Assembly: GCA_019634955.1 (NCBI GenBank)
Contig: JAHCAK010000004.1
Coordinates: 58,401-122,400, forward strand
Origin: Burkholderiales bacterium
Lineage (GTDB): Bacteria > Pseudomonadota > Gammaproteobacteria > Burkholderiales > Usitatibacteraceae
Direction: 5' to 3'
Length of the DNA stretch: 64,000 nt
Shown here: positions 50,542 to 60,931 of the stretch, piece by piece
Layout of the letters: each line of letters starts with the position of its first letter
How positions within the stretch are numbered: the stretch's first letter is position 1
Program-made: the position numbers and the translations under genes
Notes under the pieces: model-generated
The model's database searches: none
What the model was told of the DNA's origin: nothing
The model's input: the letters and a program-made list of their open reading frames with translations, nothing else

Positions 50542-53500
50542 GGCTGCGCAGCTCCCGCAACAGCACCGACAGCACCGCGAGGTCGATGGAACCCGCCCGC
50601 TTCAGCTCCTCGCGCATGGCGGCGAGCCGCGCGATGGCCGGTGCCTGCCGCTCCTTCCACGCGGCGATGAGGGCCGCCGGCTCGTCGCCGCCCTGGCCGG
50701 GGCGGGCCACCGCCGTCGCGAGCGCGCGCTGCTGGCTCGCGAGGTCGTCGCGGAGCGCGTTCCTCGCCAGCGCCTGCCACGGCGTGTCGGTGGGGAGCGC
50801 GGTGATGCGCTCGCCGAGCCAGCGCAGCTCCAGGTCGCCGGCAAGCGCGAAGTAGACCTGCGCCACGGCTTCCAGCGGGCGGCCCGTCTCGCGCGCCACC
50901 TCGGTCGCGTCCAGCACGGCATAGAGCGCGTCGAGCGAAGCCATTTCGCGCGCAAGCGCCGCGGGCACGCCCTTCGCCTCGAGGCCGGCGGCCGTCGCGG
51001 CGAAGGTCTCGCGGTCCGCGGCCGAGAGCATCGCCGGAAGCTGCCGGCGGAAGGCCTCGAGCCCGGGCTGGAAGAGCGAGAGCACCTCGGCGATGGGCAG
51101 CTTCTCGCGCCGCCGGCGCAGGAACCAGAGCGTCGCGCGCACCACGAGGCGCCCGGCGTCGATGAGCATCTCCGACTGCAGCGCCGCCGGCACGCGGTTG
51201 TCCAGCGCGTCGATGCCGGCCCAGAGCCGCTCGAAGCCGTAGATGTCGCGCACGAGGATGAAGGCGCGCGTCACCTCGTCGGGGGTGGCGCCCGTCTCCT
51301 CCTGCATGCGGTGCACGAACACCGAGCCGGTGCGGTTGATCATCGCGTTGGCGACCACGGTGGCGACGATCTCGCGCCTGAGCGGGTGGCGCGGCATGAC
51401 GGCCGCGTAGCGGCGCGCGAGCTCGGCCGGGAAATACCCCGGCAGGGCGCGGGCCACGTACTCGTCGTCGATGAGGTCGCCCTTCACGAGGTCGTCGAAG
51501 AGCACCATCTTCGAGTAGGCGAGGAGCACCGCGCGCTCGGGGGCGGCGAGCCCCTCGCGCGCCGCGCGCCGCTCGGCGATCTCGTCCTCCGACGGCAGGA
51601 ACTCGACCGCGCGGTTCAGGCGCCCGGCCTTCTCCAGCGCCCGCATGAGGGAGGCCTGGGCGTCGAGAAGCTTCTCGCCGCGCATGCCGGAGACGGCGAG
51701 CGACTGCGTCTGGAAGTAGTTGTCCGCGAGCACGAGCCGCCCGACCTCGTCGGTCATGCTCGCGAGCAGCTCGTTTCGCTGCTTGAGCGTGAGCTCGCCC
51801 TCGGCCACCACCAGCCCCAGCAGGATCTTGATGTTCACCTCGTGGTCGGAGCAGTCGACGCCGGCCGAGTTGTCGATGGCGTCCGTGCACAGGCGCCCGC
51901 CGGCGCGCGCGTACTCCACGCGCCCGAGCTGGGTGAAGCCGAGGTTGCCGCCCTCGCCCACCACCTTGCAGCGCAGCTCCGCGCCGTTCACGCGGATGGC
52001 GTCGTTGGCGCGGTCGCCCACGTCGGCGTGGGTCTGGTGCGAGGCCTTCACGTAGGTGCCGATGCCGCCGTTGTAGAGGAGGTCCACCGGCGCGCGCAGG
52101 ATCGCCTTGAGGAGCTCGGCCGGCGTGAGCTCGCCCGGCTGGATGCCGAGCACGGCGGCCGCCTCCGGCGAGACGGGGATCGCCTTGGCCGAGCGCGGCC
52201 ACACGCCGCCGCCCTTCGAGACGAGCGACTTGTCGTAGTCGTCCCACGAGGAGCGCGGCAGGGCGAACATCCGCTCGCGCTCCCGGAAGCTCCTCCCGGC
52301 GTCGGGCGCCGGATCGAGGAAGACGTGGCGGTGGTCGAAGGCGGCCACCAGCCGGATGTGGGGCGACAGGAGCATTCCGTTGCCGAACACGTCGCCCGAC
52401 ATGTCGCCGATGCCGGCCACCGTGAAGGGCTGCGATTGCGTGTCCACGCCCATCTCGCGGAAGTGGCGCTTCACGCTCTCCCATGCGCCGCGCGCGGTGA
52501 TGCCCATCTTCTTGTGGTCGTAGCCGGCGCTGCCGCCCGAGGCGAAGGCATCGCCCAGCCAGTGACCGTACTCCGCGCTCACGGCGTTGGCGTAGTCGGA
52601 GAACGCGGCCGTGCCCTTGTCGGCGGCGACCACGAGGTAGGGATCGTCCGGGTCGTGCCGCACGACGTCCTTCGGCGGCACCACGGCGCCGCCCTTCAGG
52701 TTGTCGGTGACGTCGAGAAGCCCGCGCAGGAAGTCCTGGTAGCAGGCGATGCCCTCCTTCAGGTACGCCTCGCGGTCCGAGGCCGGGGGGGCCGCCTTGA
52801 GCACGAAGCCGCCCTTGGAACCCACGGGCACGATGACCGCGTTCTTCACCATCTGCGCCTTCATGAGGCCCAGGATCTCGGTGCGGAAGTCCTCCGGGCG
52901 GTCCGACCAGCGCAGCCCCCCGCGCGCGACCTTGCCGCCGCGCAGGTGGATCGCCTCGAAGCGCGGCGAGTAGACGAAGATCTCGAAGAGCGGCCGGGGC
53001 TCGGGCAGCTCCGGCACCTTGGCGCTGTCGAGCTTGAGCGCGAGGTAGTCCTTGCGCCCGCCGCCCGCGCCGCGCACCCAGTGGTTGGTGCGCAGCGTCG
53101 CGCGGATCGTGTAGAGGAAGCGGCGCAGGATGCGGTCCTCGTCGAGGTTCGCCACGGCGTTGAGCGCGGCCTTCACCTCGTCGTGCAGCTTCTGCTGGAT
53201 CGCGTCGCGGTCGCCCTTGGCCGCCGGGTCGAAGCGCGCGTGGAAGATCGCGACCAGCTTCGCCACGATGGCCGGGTGGGCCGCGAGCGTCTGCGCGATG
53301 TAGGCCTGGCTGAAGGTGAAGCCCGCCTGCCGGAGGTATTTCGCGTAGGCGCGCAGCACCACCACGTCGTCGGGAGCGATGGCCGCGGCCGGGGTGAGGC
53401 GGTTGAAGGCGTCGTTCTCGATCGCGCCGCGCACGACCTTCAGCAGCGCCTCCTCGGTGATCGCCTTCACGGCCTCGACGCGCTCGATGTCGCGCGCGCT

Positions 53501-55345
53501 CCTCAGCCCGAAGTCGTGGATGAAGACGGGCGGCGCGCCCTCGCGCTCGACTTCCCAGCCGTCCTCGTCGAGGGCCTCCAGCCCCATGTTGTCGAGGATG
53601 GGCAGGCTCGCCGACAGCGGGAGCTTGCCGCCGAGGCGGTAGACGCGCAGGCGCAGCGTCCGGGCGTCGGCTTCCACGGGGCGGTAGAGGCTCGCGGCGA
53701 ACGGGTTCGCGGCGTCGAGCGACTCGATCACGCCGATGTCGCGAACGGCCGCGCGCGGGGCCACGGCGTCGCGGTAGGCCACGGGGAAAGCCGGCGCGTA
53801 GCGGCGCAGCAGCGGGTTGGCGCGCTCCTCGCCGTGTTCCTCGGCGAGCGCGATCTTGAGATCGTCCTCCCAGCGACGCGTGGCCCGCGCGACCTCCTCC
53901 TCGAGGGCGGCGGCGTCCACCACCGGTTCGTCGCGCGGGTGCGTGCGCACCAGCATGTGGATGCGCGCGAGCACCGCGTCGGTGAGCTGCACCGTGTACT
54001 CGACGCTGGTGCCGGAAAGGCGCCGGCGCAGGATCTCCTGGATGCGCAGCCGCACGTCCGTGTTGAAGCTCTCGCGCGGCAGGAAGACGAGGCAGGAGAA
54101 GAAGCGCCCGTAGAGGTCGCGGCGCAGGAAGAGGCGCGTGCGCCGCCGGTCGCCCAGGCGCAGCACGCCCATCGCCGTCTCGAAGAGCGTGGCCTCGTCG
54201 ACCTGGAAGAGCTCGTCGCGCGGATAGGCGTGCAGGAGCGCCCGCAAGTTCTTGTAGCCGTGGCTCGCCGCCGGGAAGCCGGCGCGGTCGAGGATGCGCG
54301 CGACCTTGCGGCGGATGAGCGGGATCTCGCCCGGGTCGGCGTGGTAGGCGGCGCTGGTGTACAGGCCCACGAAGCGCCGCTCCCCGGTCACGCGGCCGGC
54401 GGCGTCGAAGCGCTTCACGCCCACGTAGTCGAGGTAGCCCGGGCGGTGCACCGTCGCGCGCGAGTTGGCCTTGGTGAGCACGAGGAGCCGCGGCTCGCGG
54501 GCGAGCGCCCGGATGGCGGGCGGAAGCTCGCGGAAGCTCGCGGATTCGCCCCCGAGGCGCGGCTCGCGCAGCACCCCGAGGCCGGAGCCCGGCACGATGC
54601 GAAGCCGGTCCTCGCCGCCCTCGGCCGCGAGCTCGTACTCGCGGAAGCCGATGAAGGTGAAGTTCTCGTCGGCGGCCCAGGCGAGGAAGGCCCTCGCCTC
54701 CTCGACCTCGGCGGCGTCCAGGCCCTTGGGCGGCTTCGCCAGCTCGGCCACGATGGCGTCCATCGCCCCGCGCATGGGCTGCCAGTCCGCGACCGCCGCG
54801 CGCACGTCGGCCAGCACCGCGAGCAGGCCCTGCGCCAGCGCCTCGAGCCGCGCCGGGTCGCTCTCGCGGTCGACCTCCACGTGGATCAGCGACTCGCGCG
54901 CGCCGTCGCGGCCGGCCGGCGCGAACGAGGAGAGATCCCCGGCCGCATCCCGCACCGTCTTGGCCAGCGGGTGCACGAGCAGGTGCAGCGTGTGCCCCTG
55001 TCGATTCAGCTCCATCGTCACGGAGTCGACGAGGAAGGGCATGTCGTCGTTGACGATCTCGACCACGGTGTGCGGGCTCGCCCAGCCGTGCTCGTCCACG
55101 CGGGGGTTGTAGACGCGGATCTTGGGCGTGCCGGTGGCGAAGCGCCGGGCGAAGGCGAGGTGCGCCATCGCCGCGCCGTAGAGATCCTCGGACGCGCGCG
55201 CCGCGAGGTCGTCGGCGTCGACCTGGTCGTAGTAGAGGGCGAGGAACTCGCGGGCCTGGCGGGCGGCGTCGCCGGAAAGGCGCTGCGCGGCCAGGCGCTG
55301 GACGGGTTCGAGGATGGCTTGCTTGGGGTCGTGAGCGGCGGACAT
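50534..55345 (-). CDS. gdhB: NAD-specific glutamate dehydrogenase, large (about 180 kDa) type
   Basis: Oxidises glutamate to 2-oxoglutarate and ammonium with NAD+. 1603 residues, right for the large bacterial family. N-terminal ACT-like regulatory part (PHTVVEIVNDDMPFLVDSV). The catalytic core shows RGGKVARGGLRWSDRPEDFRTE, KNAVIVPVGSKGGFVLK, MGVDTQSQPFTVAGIGDMSGDVFGNGMLLSP (nucleotide region) and VGEGGNLGFTQLGRVEYA, followed by CTDAIDNSAGVDCSDHEVNI. The start is MSAAHDPKQAILEPVQRLA. Divergent from the racemase and next to a glutamate-type importer, which suggests use of acidic amino acids as carbon and nitrogen source. Confidence 0.96.
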   Translation of the reverse strand: MSAAHDPKQAILEPVQRLAAQRLSGDAARQAREFLALYYDQVDADDLAARASEDLYGAAMAHLAFARRFATGTPKIRVYNPRVDEHGWASPHTVVEIVNDDMPFLVDSVTMELNRQGHTLHLLVHPLAKTVRDAAGDLSSFAPAGRDGARESLIHVEVDRESDPARLEALAQGLLAVLADVRAAVADWQPMRGAMDAIVAELAKPPKGLDAAEVEEARAFLAWAADENFTFIGFREYELAAEGGEDRLRIVPGSGLGVLREPRLGGESASFRELPPAIRALAREPRLLVLTKANSRATVHRPGYLDYVGVKRFDAAGRVTGERRFVGLYTSAAYHADPGEIPLIRRKVARILDRAGFPAASHGYKNLRALLHAYPRDELFQVDEATLFETAMGVLRLGDRRRTRLFLRRDLYGRFFSCLVFLPRESFNTDVRLRIQEILRRRLSGTSVEYTVQLTDAVLARIHMLVRTHPRDEPVVDAAALEEEVARATRRWEDDLKIALAEEHGEERANPLLRRYAPAFPVAYRDAVAPRAAVRDIGVIESLDAANPFAASLYRPVEADARTLRLRVYRLGGKLPLSASLPILDNMGLEALDEDGWEVEREGAPPVFIHDFGLRSARDIERVEAVKAITEEALLKVVRGAIENDAFNRLTPAAAIAPDDVVVLRAYAKYLRQAGFTFSQAYIAQTLAAHPAIVAKLVAIFHARFDPAAKGDRDAIQQKLHDEVKAALNAVANLDEDRILRRFLYTIRATLRTNHWVRGAGGGRKDYLALKLDSAKVPELPEPRPLFEIFVYSPRFEAIHLRGGKVARGGLRWSDRPEDFRTEILGLMKAQMVKNAVIVPVGSKGGFVLKAAPPASDREAYLKEGIACYQDFLRGLLDVTDNLKGGAVVPPKDVVRHDPDDPYLVVAADKGTAAFSDYANAVSAEYGHWLGDAFASGGSAGYDHKKMGITARGAWESVKRHFREMGVDTQSQPFTVAGIGDMSGDVFGNGMLLSPHIRLVAAFDHRHVFLDPAPDAGRSFRERERMFALPRSSWDDYDKSLVSKGGGVWPRSAKAIPVSPEAAAVLGIQPGELTPAELLKAILRAPVDLLYNGGIGTYVKASHQTHADVGDRANDAIRVNGAELRCKVVGEGGNLGFTQLGRVEYARAGGRLCTDAIDNSAGVDCSDHEVNIKILLGLVVAEGELTLKQRNELLASMTDEVGRLVLADNYFQTQSLAVSGMRGEKLLDAQASLMRALEKAGRLNRAVEFLPSEDEIAERRAAREGLAAPERAVLLAYSKMVLFDDLVKGDLIDDEYVARALPGYFPAELARRYAAVMPRHPLRREIVATVVANAMINRTGSVFVHRMQEETGATPDEVTRAFILVRDIYGFERLWAGIDALDNRVPAALQSEMLIDAGRLVVRATLWFLRRRREKLPIAEVLSLFQPGLEAFRRQLPAMLSAADRETFAATAAGLEAKGVPAALAREMASLDALYAVLDATEVARETGRPLEAVAQVYFALAGDLELRWLGERITALPTDTPWQALARNALRDDLASQQRALATAVARPGQGGDEPAALIAAWKERQAPAIARLAAMREELKRAGSIDLAVLSVLLRELRSLA

Positions 55346-55468
55346 GGAGACCTCGTTGTTGTCGTGGCGGGCGCGGCGCCGGGGTGCGCCCCTCGTGGAG
55401 GCGCGCCGGCGGGCGGCGGCAGGCGCCATTCTCGCCCAAGACGCCCCGCGGCGTTTTACGATGGCGCA

Positions 55469-56182
55469 ATGGACGCAAAGACAACCCCGCCGCGCCGCAT
55501 CGGCATCCTCGGCGGCATGGGGCCGGCCGCCGCCATCGACCTGCAGGCCAAGGTCCTCGCCGCGACCCCCGCCACCACCGACCGCGAGCACCTGCCCGTG
55601 GTCGTGTGGAACGTGCCGCAGGTGCCCGATCGCGTGGCCGCCGTGCTGGGCCGCGGCCCCTCCCCCGTGCCGGAGATGCTCGCCGGCGCCCGCGCGCTGG
55701 AGGCGGCGGGGTGCGAGGCCTTCGCGGTCGCCTGCAACACGGCGCACCACTGGGCGGACGAGCTGGCCGCGGGCGTCGGAATCCCGCTCCTGCACATCGC
55801 CGACGCCGCGGTGGCCGCGCTCGCGCGGCTGCCCATCCGGCCGATGCGCGTGGGGCTCCTCGCCACGCGCGGCACGCTTGCCTCCGGCTTCTTCGCCGAG
55901 CGCCTGGCGCGGCAGGGCTTCGAATGGCTCGTCCCCACGGAGGAGGAGCAGGACCGCTTCGTGGCCGAGGCGATCGCCCGCGTGAAGGCCGGGGACGCGG
56001 CCGGCGCCCGCGCGCCCTTCGAGGCGGCGGCGCGCGCGCTCGCCGCGCGGGGCGCCGAGGCGATCCTGCTCGGGTGCACGGAACTGCCCATCGCCGCCGA
56101 GGGCGCGCGGCTCCCCGTGCCGGTCCTCGACGCGAGCCGGGCGCTCGCCGAGGCGCTGGTCGATTTCTCGTTGCGCCGCTGA
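55469..56182 (+). CDS. Aspartate/glutamate racemase family protein
   Basis: 237 residues. Starts RIGILGGMGPAAAIDLQAKV, the standard motif of cofactor-free Asp/Glu racemases. The two catalytic Cys are C89 in FAVACNTAHHW and C203 in LLGCTELPIA, both present. The start ATG is chosen over one 8 bases upstream that is in another frame. Racemization of aspartate or glutamate is likely, joining D-amino acids to the neighbouring dehydrogenase and importer. Divergent from gdhB. Confidence 0.92.
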   Translation: MDAKTTPPRRIGILGGMGPAAAIDLQAKVLAATPATTDREHLPVVVWNVPQVPDRVAAVLGRGPSPVPEMLAGARALEAAGCEAFAVACNTAHHWADELAAGVGIPLLHIADAAVAALARLPIRPMRVGLLATRGTLASGFFAERLARQGFEWLVPTEEEQDRFVAEAIARVKAGDAAGARAPFEAAARALAARGAEAILLGCTELPIAAEGARLPVPVLDASRALAEALVDFSLRR

Positions 56183-56264
56183 GCGCCCCGGAAGTATCCT
56201 CACCGCTTCGTCGCCGGGAGCCTCCCGGCCACGGCGCACCGAAAACCACAGAGGAGGCACCACC

Positions 56265-57149
56265 ATGATCCGCAAGTCGCTCGCCGCCGTCGCGGCCCTC
56301 GCCCTGCTCGCCACCCCGGCGATCGCGCAGGAGCTCACCGGCACGCTCAAGAAGATCAAGGACACCGGCACGATCACCATCGGCCACCGCGAGACCTCGA
56401 TCCCGTTCTCCTACCTCGACGAGAAGCAGCAGCCCATCGGCTACTCGATGGACATCTGCGCGGCGATCGTGGAGGAGGTGAAGAAGGAGCTGGGCGTGGC
56501 GCAGCTCACGGTGAAGTACAACCCCGTGACGCCGCAGACGCGCATCCCGCTCATGGCCAACGGCACGATCGACCTCGAGTGCGGCTCCACCACCAACACC
56601 CTCACGCGCCAGAAGCAGGTCGGCTTCGGCCCGACGACCTACATCACGGGCACCAAGCTCCTGGTGAAGAAGTCCTCCAAGATCAAGAGCTACAAGGACC
56701 TGCGCAACAAGACGGTCGTGGTGACCCAGGGCACGACGAACGAGCGCATCATCAAGGCGCTCTCCGACAAGGAGAACCTCAACATCAAGTTCCTCAACGC
56801 CAAGGACCACGGGGAATCCTTCCTCACCGTGGAATCCGGCCGCGCGGTGGCCTTCTCGATGGACGACATCCTCCTCTACGGCCTCATCGCCAAGGCGAAG
56901 GCGCCGAAGGACTACGAGGTGGTGGGCGACTTCCTCTCCTACGACCCGTACGGCCAGATGTACCGCAAGGGCGACGAGGACTTCGGCGTGGTCATCCGCC
57001 GCGCCATCGGCCGGCTCATGGGCTCGGGCGATCTCGCCAAGCTCTACGACAAGTGGTTCATCCAGAAGCTGCCCTCGGGCGAGACGATGGGCGTGCCGAT
57101 GAGCCCGCTGCTCAAGGCCGCGATCCAGCTGCAGGCCCTGCCGGAGTAA
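56265..57149 (+). CDS. gltI: Glutamate/aspartate-type ABC transporter substrate-binding protein
   Basis: 294-residue periplasmic binding protein, signal peptide MIRKSLAAVAALALLATPAIA. SBP_bac_3 fold with TITIGHRETSIPFSYLDEKQ, GTIDLECGSTTNTLTRQKQV (the ligand-binding domain), VVVTQGTTNERIIKAL and KDHGESFLTVESGRAVAFSM. GAGGAGG precedes the ATG. It is first in a binding-protein, permease, permease, ATPase operon in the E. coli gltIJKL order. A hairpin with T tract just after the gene could favour its own expression over the permeases. Confidence 0.94.
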   Translation: MIRKSLAAVAALALLATPAIAQELTGTLKKIKDTGTITIGHRETSIPFSYLDEKQQPIGYSMDICAAIVEEVKKELGVAQLTVKYNPVTPQTRIPLMANGTIDLECGSTTNTLTRQKQVGFGPTTYITGTKLLVKKSSKIKSYKDLRNKTVVVTQGTTNERIIKALSDKENLNIKFLNAKDHGESFLTVESGRAVAFSMDDILLYGLIAKAKAPKDYEVVGDFLSYDPYGQMYRKGDEDFGVVIRRAIGRLMGSGDLAKLYDKWFIQKLPSGETMGVPMSPLLKAAIQLQALPE

Positions 57150-57165
57150 GGCGGGCGTCCGCGAC

Positions 57166-57191
57166 GGGGGGCGGCCACCCGCCCCCCTTTT
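57166..57191 (+). terminator. Attenuator-like hairpin after gltI
   Basis: GGGGGGCGG (57166-57174) pairs with CCGCCCCCC (57179-57187) around CCAC, followed by TTTT then CGTTT. It is placed between the binding-protein and permease genes, where partial termination would keep the binding protein in excess. Confidence 0.7.
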
Positions 57192-57213
57192 CGTTTGCGC
57201 GGCCGGCGGCGCG

Positions 57214-57981
57214 ATGGACTGGAAGATCTTCCTCGAGCAGGCCCCCTCCGGGGGCATGACCTACCTCGGCTGGCTGTGGTCGGGCCTTTTCTGGACGCTC
57301 GCCGTCTCGGCCTGCGCCTGGGTGCTCGCCTTCACGGTGGGCTCCGTCGTGGGCATCGCGCGCACCACGCCGCTCGCCTGGGCGCGCGCCCTGGGCACCG
57401 CCTACGTGGAGCTCTTCCGCAACATCCCGCTGCTGGTGCAGATGTTCCTCTGGTACTTCGTGATGCCGGAGGTGATCCCGAAGGCCTGGGGCGACTGGCT
57501 CAAGCAGGACATGCCGAACCTGCTCACGCTGCCCTTCGCGGCGCAGTTCAGCCTCTGGGAGTTCACGGCCGCGGTGCTGTGCCTGGGCCTGTACACGGCG
57601 TCCCGCGTGGCGGAGCAGGTGCGCTCGGGGATCCAGTCGCTGCCGCGCGGGCAGGTGGCCGCCGGGCTCGCGATGGGGCTCACGCTGCCGCAGGTCTACC
57701 GGCACGTGACGCTGCCCATGGCCTACCGCATCGTCATCCCGCCGATGACCTCGGAGTTCCTCACCATCTTCAAGAACTCCTCCACGGCGCTCACCATCGG
57801 CGTCCTCGAGCTCACGGCGCAGAGCCGCCAGATCTCCGAGTACACCTTCAAGACCTTCGAGGCCTTCACGGCCGCGACCCTCATCTACATCGTGATCACC
57901 ATGACGGTGATCCTGCTCATGCGCACGCTCGAGCGGCGCGTGGCCGTGCCGGGCTACATCGCCCAGGGCGGGGGCCACTGA
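57214..57981 (+). CDS. gltJ: Glutamate/aspartate ABC transporter permease GltJ-type
   Basis: 255-residue inner-membrane permease of the HisMQ type. The N-terminal helix SGLFWTLAVSACAWVLAFTVG is followed by YVELFRNIPLLVQMFLWYFVMPEVIP. The EAA loop that contacts the ATPase is SGIQSLPRGQVAAGLAMGLT then HVTLPMAYRIVIPP. Helices continue through TLIYIVITMTVILLM. The stop shares its last base with the start of the second permease gene. Confidence 0.93.
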   Translation: MDWKIFLEQAPSGGMTYLGWLWSGLFWTLAVSACAWVLAFTVGSVVGIARTTPLAWARALGTAYVELFRNIPLLVQMFLWYFVMPEVIPKAWGDWLKQDMPNLLTLPFAAQFSLWEFTAAVLCLGLYTASRVAEQVRSGIQSLPRGQVAAGLAMGLTLPQVYRHVTLPMAYRIVIPPMTSEFLTIFKNSSTALTIGVLELTAQSRQISEYTFKTFEAFTAATLIYIVITMTVILLMRTLERRVAVPGYIAQGGGH

Positions 57982-58667
57982 TGGGCGGGGAGTTCGACTG
58001 GACGGTCATCTGGAAGTACCGCGAGGCACTGTGGGACGGAATGCTCACCTCCCTCAAGCTCTTCGCCATCGCGCTCGCCGGCGGGATCTTCTTCGGCACC
58101 CTCCTCGCGCTGGCGCGGCTTTCCTCGTGGAAGGCGCTTTCCCTCCCGGCGGCCGGGTTCGTGAACCTGATCCGCGCCATTCCCTTCATCATGGCCATCT
58201 TCTGGTTCTACTTCCTCACGCCCATGATCGTGTCGAAGTTCACCGGCCAGCAGGGCGAGGCCGTGGGCCCGTTCACCTCGGCGGTGGTCGCCTTCATCAT
58301 GGTGGAGTCGGCCTACTACTCGGAGATCATCCGCGCCGGCATCCAGTCGATCCCGCGCGGGCAGCCGGCCGCCGCCTACGCGCTGGGAATGACCTACTGG
58401 CAGTCGATGGGCCACATCGTGCTGCCGCAGGCCTTCCGCAACATGCTGCCGGTGATGCTCACGCAGGCCGTGATCCTCTTCCAGGACACCTCCCTCGTCT
58501 ACGTCGTGGCGCTCAAGGACTTCCTCGGGGCGGCCTCCAAGGCGGGGCAGCTCACCGGGCGCATCGTCGAGCTCTACCTGTTCGTCGCCGTCGTCTTCTT
58601 CATCCTCTGCTTCGCGGCCTCCTGGGGCGTGAAGCGACTGCAGGCGCGGCTCGCCGTCGCGCGCTAG
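57981..58667 (+). CDS. gltK: Glutamate/aspartate ABC transporter permease GltK-type
   Basis: 228-residue partner permease. GMLTSLKLFAIALAGGIFFG and FVNLIRAIPFIMAIFWFYFL are membrane helices; the ATPase-contact loop is AGIQSIPRGQPAAAYALGMT then HIVLPQAFRNMLPVML. The start is the ATG that overlaps the gltJ stop by one base (TGATG). It forms a heterodimer with the preceding permease. Confidence 0.93.
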   Translation: MGGEFDWTVIWKYREALWDGMLTSLKLFAIALAGGIFFGTLLALARLSSWKALSLPAAGFVNLIRAIPFIMAIFWFYFLTPMIVSKFTGQQGEAVGPFTSAVVAFIMVESAYYSEIIRAGIQSIPRGQPAAAYALGMTYWQSMGHIVLPQAFRNMLPVMLTQAVILFQDTSLVYVVALKDFLGAASKAGQLTGRIVELYLFVAVVFFILCFAASWGVKRLQARLAVAR

Positions 58668-58678
58668 GGAAGCCCCCC

Positions 58679-59413
<735 letters not shown>

Positions 59414-59521
59414 CCCCCTGTTCCGGGCCAATCCGGGCACGGATCGTGCGTCTCGGGGCAGGATGAGCTTTCCCACGGAAATCATTGACGAAATTCCGCT
59501 TTCGGCCGAAACTTGACCCCC

Positions 59522-60613
59522 ATGAATCGCCTCACCGCCATCGGCCTGGCCTCCCTCGTCGCCTACGGGGTGCTGCTGGTCTCGAAATGGGACGCCGGCG
59601 AGGCCTCCCGCGAGGCGCCTGCGACCGACATGGCTGCCGGGGCACAGTCCCCCGCGCCGACCCCCGCCGATTCCCGCATCGAGATCGCCCGCGCCACCCC
59701 GGCCGTCTCCCGCGTGCACGCCATGCCGGTGCCGGTGGTGAACCCCGTGGCGCCCAAGTCTTCCTCGATCGCCTCGGATTTCCGCTCCACCCGCGACCTG
59801 AAGGCCTTCGCCGACGCCCTCCTCGCGCGCAAGGGCAGCCTCACCGCCGACGAGCGCTACCACCTCGCGAAGGCGATGGAGACCTGCCTCTTCGCGACTT
59901 CGGTGAACGAGGACCTCGCCTCCTACAGCGCCAAGCAGCGGCGGCAGTTCCTCGCCACGCTCCCGGCGACCGATCCCGCGTCCGCCCAGCGCGTGGCCGC
60001 CTACGACAACGTGGACGACGCGACGCGCTGCCTGCGCTTCCGCGGCACCAAGCTCTCCCCGGCGGACATCGACGCGCTCTACGTCGAGGCGGCCCGGCTC
60101 GGCGACGCCCGCGCGCAGGCGCGGCTGCTCGCCGCCGAGATCCAGCGCGCCGTCCAGAACCAGCCCCGCGACGAGTCCGGCAACCCGCCGCGCATCTCGC
60201 CGGACGACCTCGCGCGCATCGTGAACATCCTCGAGACCGGCGACCCCGAGGCGATGCTCGTGGTGGGCGGCCTGTTGTCGCAGTCCCCGCTCAAGGAGCA
60301 GCTGCGGGTCGGCCCCAACGACGAGATGCCGGAGCCCTCCGCCTTCCTCGGCGCGTGGAACCTGGTCGCCTGCGACATGGGCCTCGACTGCGGCAGCCAG
60401 CACCGCGACCTGCAGCAGGCCTGCGCCTTCGCGGCCTACTGCGGCGCCGGGCACTTCGAGCAGCACTACCAGACCTTCGTCGCCTCGCCCTTCGTCTACC
60501 AGCAGGCGCAGCGCTACCGCGCGCTGATCCATTCCGCCCTGCAGACGCACAACTGGGCGCAGATCGGCCTGGGTCCCAAGCTCACCTACGCGCCGTCGAA
60601 GTCCGCCCGGTAA
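59522..60613 (+). CDS. Exported hypothetical protein
   Basis: 363 residues, not recognised. The N-terminus MNRLTAIGLASLVAYGVLLVSKW is an uncleaved signal or membrane anchor, followed by an Ala/Pro-rich linker to about residue 85. The rest is helical, with a Sel1-like fragment (DIDALYVEAARLGDARAQAR) and many Cys in the C-terminal third (DMGLDCGSQHRDLQQACAFA, then YCGAG), suggesting disulfides in the periplasm. The ATG is preferred over an in-frame TTG three codons upstream. The DUF167 gene follows after 22 bases. Confidence 0.7.
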   Translation: MNRLTAIGLASLVAYGVLLVSKWDAGEASREAPATDMAAGAQSPAPTPADSRIEIARATPAVSRVHAMPVPVVNPVAPKSSSIASDFRSTRDLKAFADALLARKGSLTADERYHLAKAMETCLFATSVNEDLASYSAKQRRQFLATLPATDPASAQRVAAYDNVDDATRCLRFRGTKLSPADIDALYVEAARLGDARAQARLLAAEIQRAVQNQPRDESGNPPRISPDDLARIVNILETGDPEAMLVVGGLLSQSPLKEQLRVGPNDEMPEPSAFLGAWNLVACDMGLDCGSQHRDLQQACAFAAYCGAGHFEQHYQTFVASPFVYQQAQRYRALIHSALQTHNWAQIGLGPKLTYAPSKSAR

Positions 60614-60635
60614 CGGGCCGCCGCGTCACCTCCCC

Positions 60636-60926
60636 ATGACCGACTGGTTCCGCCGCGACGCGGACGGCAGCGTCACGATCGCCGTTCACGCGCAGCCCGG
60701 CGCCAAGCGCACGGAGGTCGCGGGGCTGCACGGCGAGGCCGTGCGCATCCGGCTGGCCGCCCCGGCGCTGGAGGACCGGGCCAACGAGGCCCTCGTGGAA
60801 TTCCTCGCCGGAAAGTTCGGCGTGCCCCGCCGGTCCGTCACGCTGGAGGCGGGCGCCAAGTCCCGCCAGAAGCGCGTGCGCGTCCGCGGCAGCGCCGTGG
60901 ACCCTGCCGAGGCCCTGGGAATCTAG
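60636..60926 (+). CDS. DUF167 (YggU) family protein
   Basis: 96 residues with the family pattern: VTIAVHAQPGAKRTEVAGLHG, VRIRLAAPALEDRANEALVEFLA and a basic end AGAKSRQKRVRVRG. The YggU fold is known structurally but has no assigned function. The last codons lie 5 bases from the end of the convergent deacetylase-like gene. Confidence 0.9.
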   Translation: MTDWFRRDADGSVTIAVHAQPGAKRTEVAGLHGEAVRIRLAAPALEDRANEALVEFLAGKFGVPRRSVTLEAGAKSRQKRVRVRGSAVDPAEALGI

Positions 60927-60931
60927 CCCGG

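Noticed and set aside
56213..56229. GCCGGGAG/CTCCCGGC inverted repeat before gltI as a terminator for the racemase gene
   Set aside because: The arms are separated by a single base and no T tract follows. It may be chance in GC-rich sequence.
50427..57257. Open frame of more than 2200 codons on the minus strand across gdhB, the racemase and gltI
   Set aside because: It is a frame shadow produced by GC-rich codon bias. The translation is low-complexity Arg/Ala/Pro, and it runs over well-supported genes in other frames and strands.
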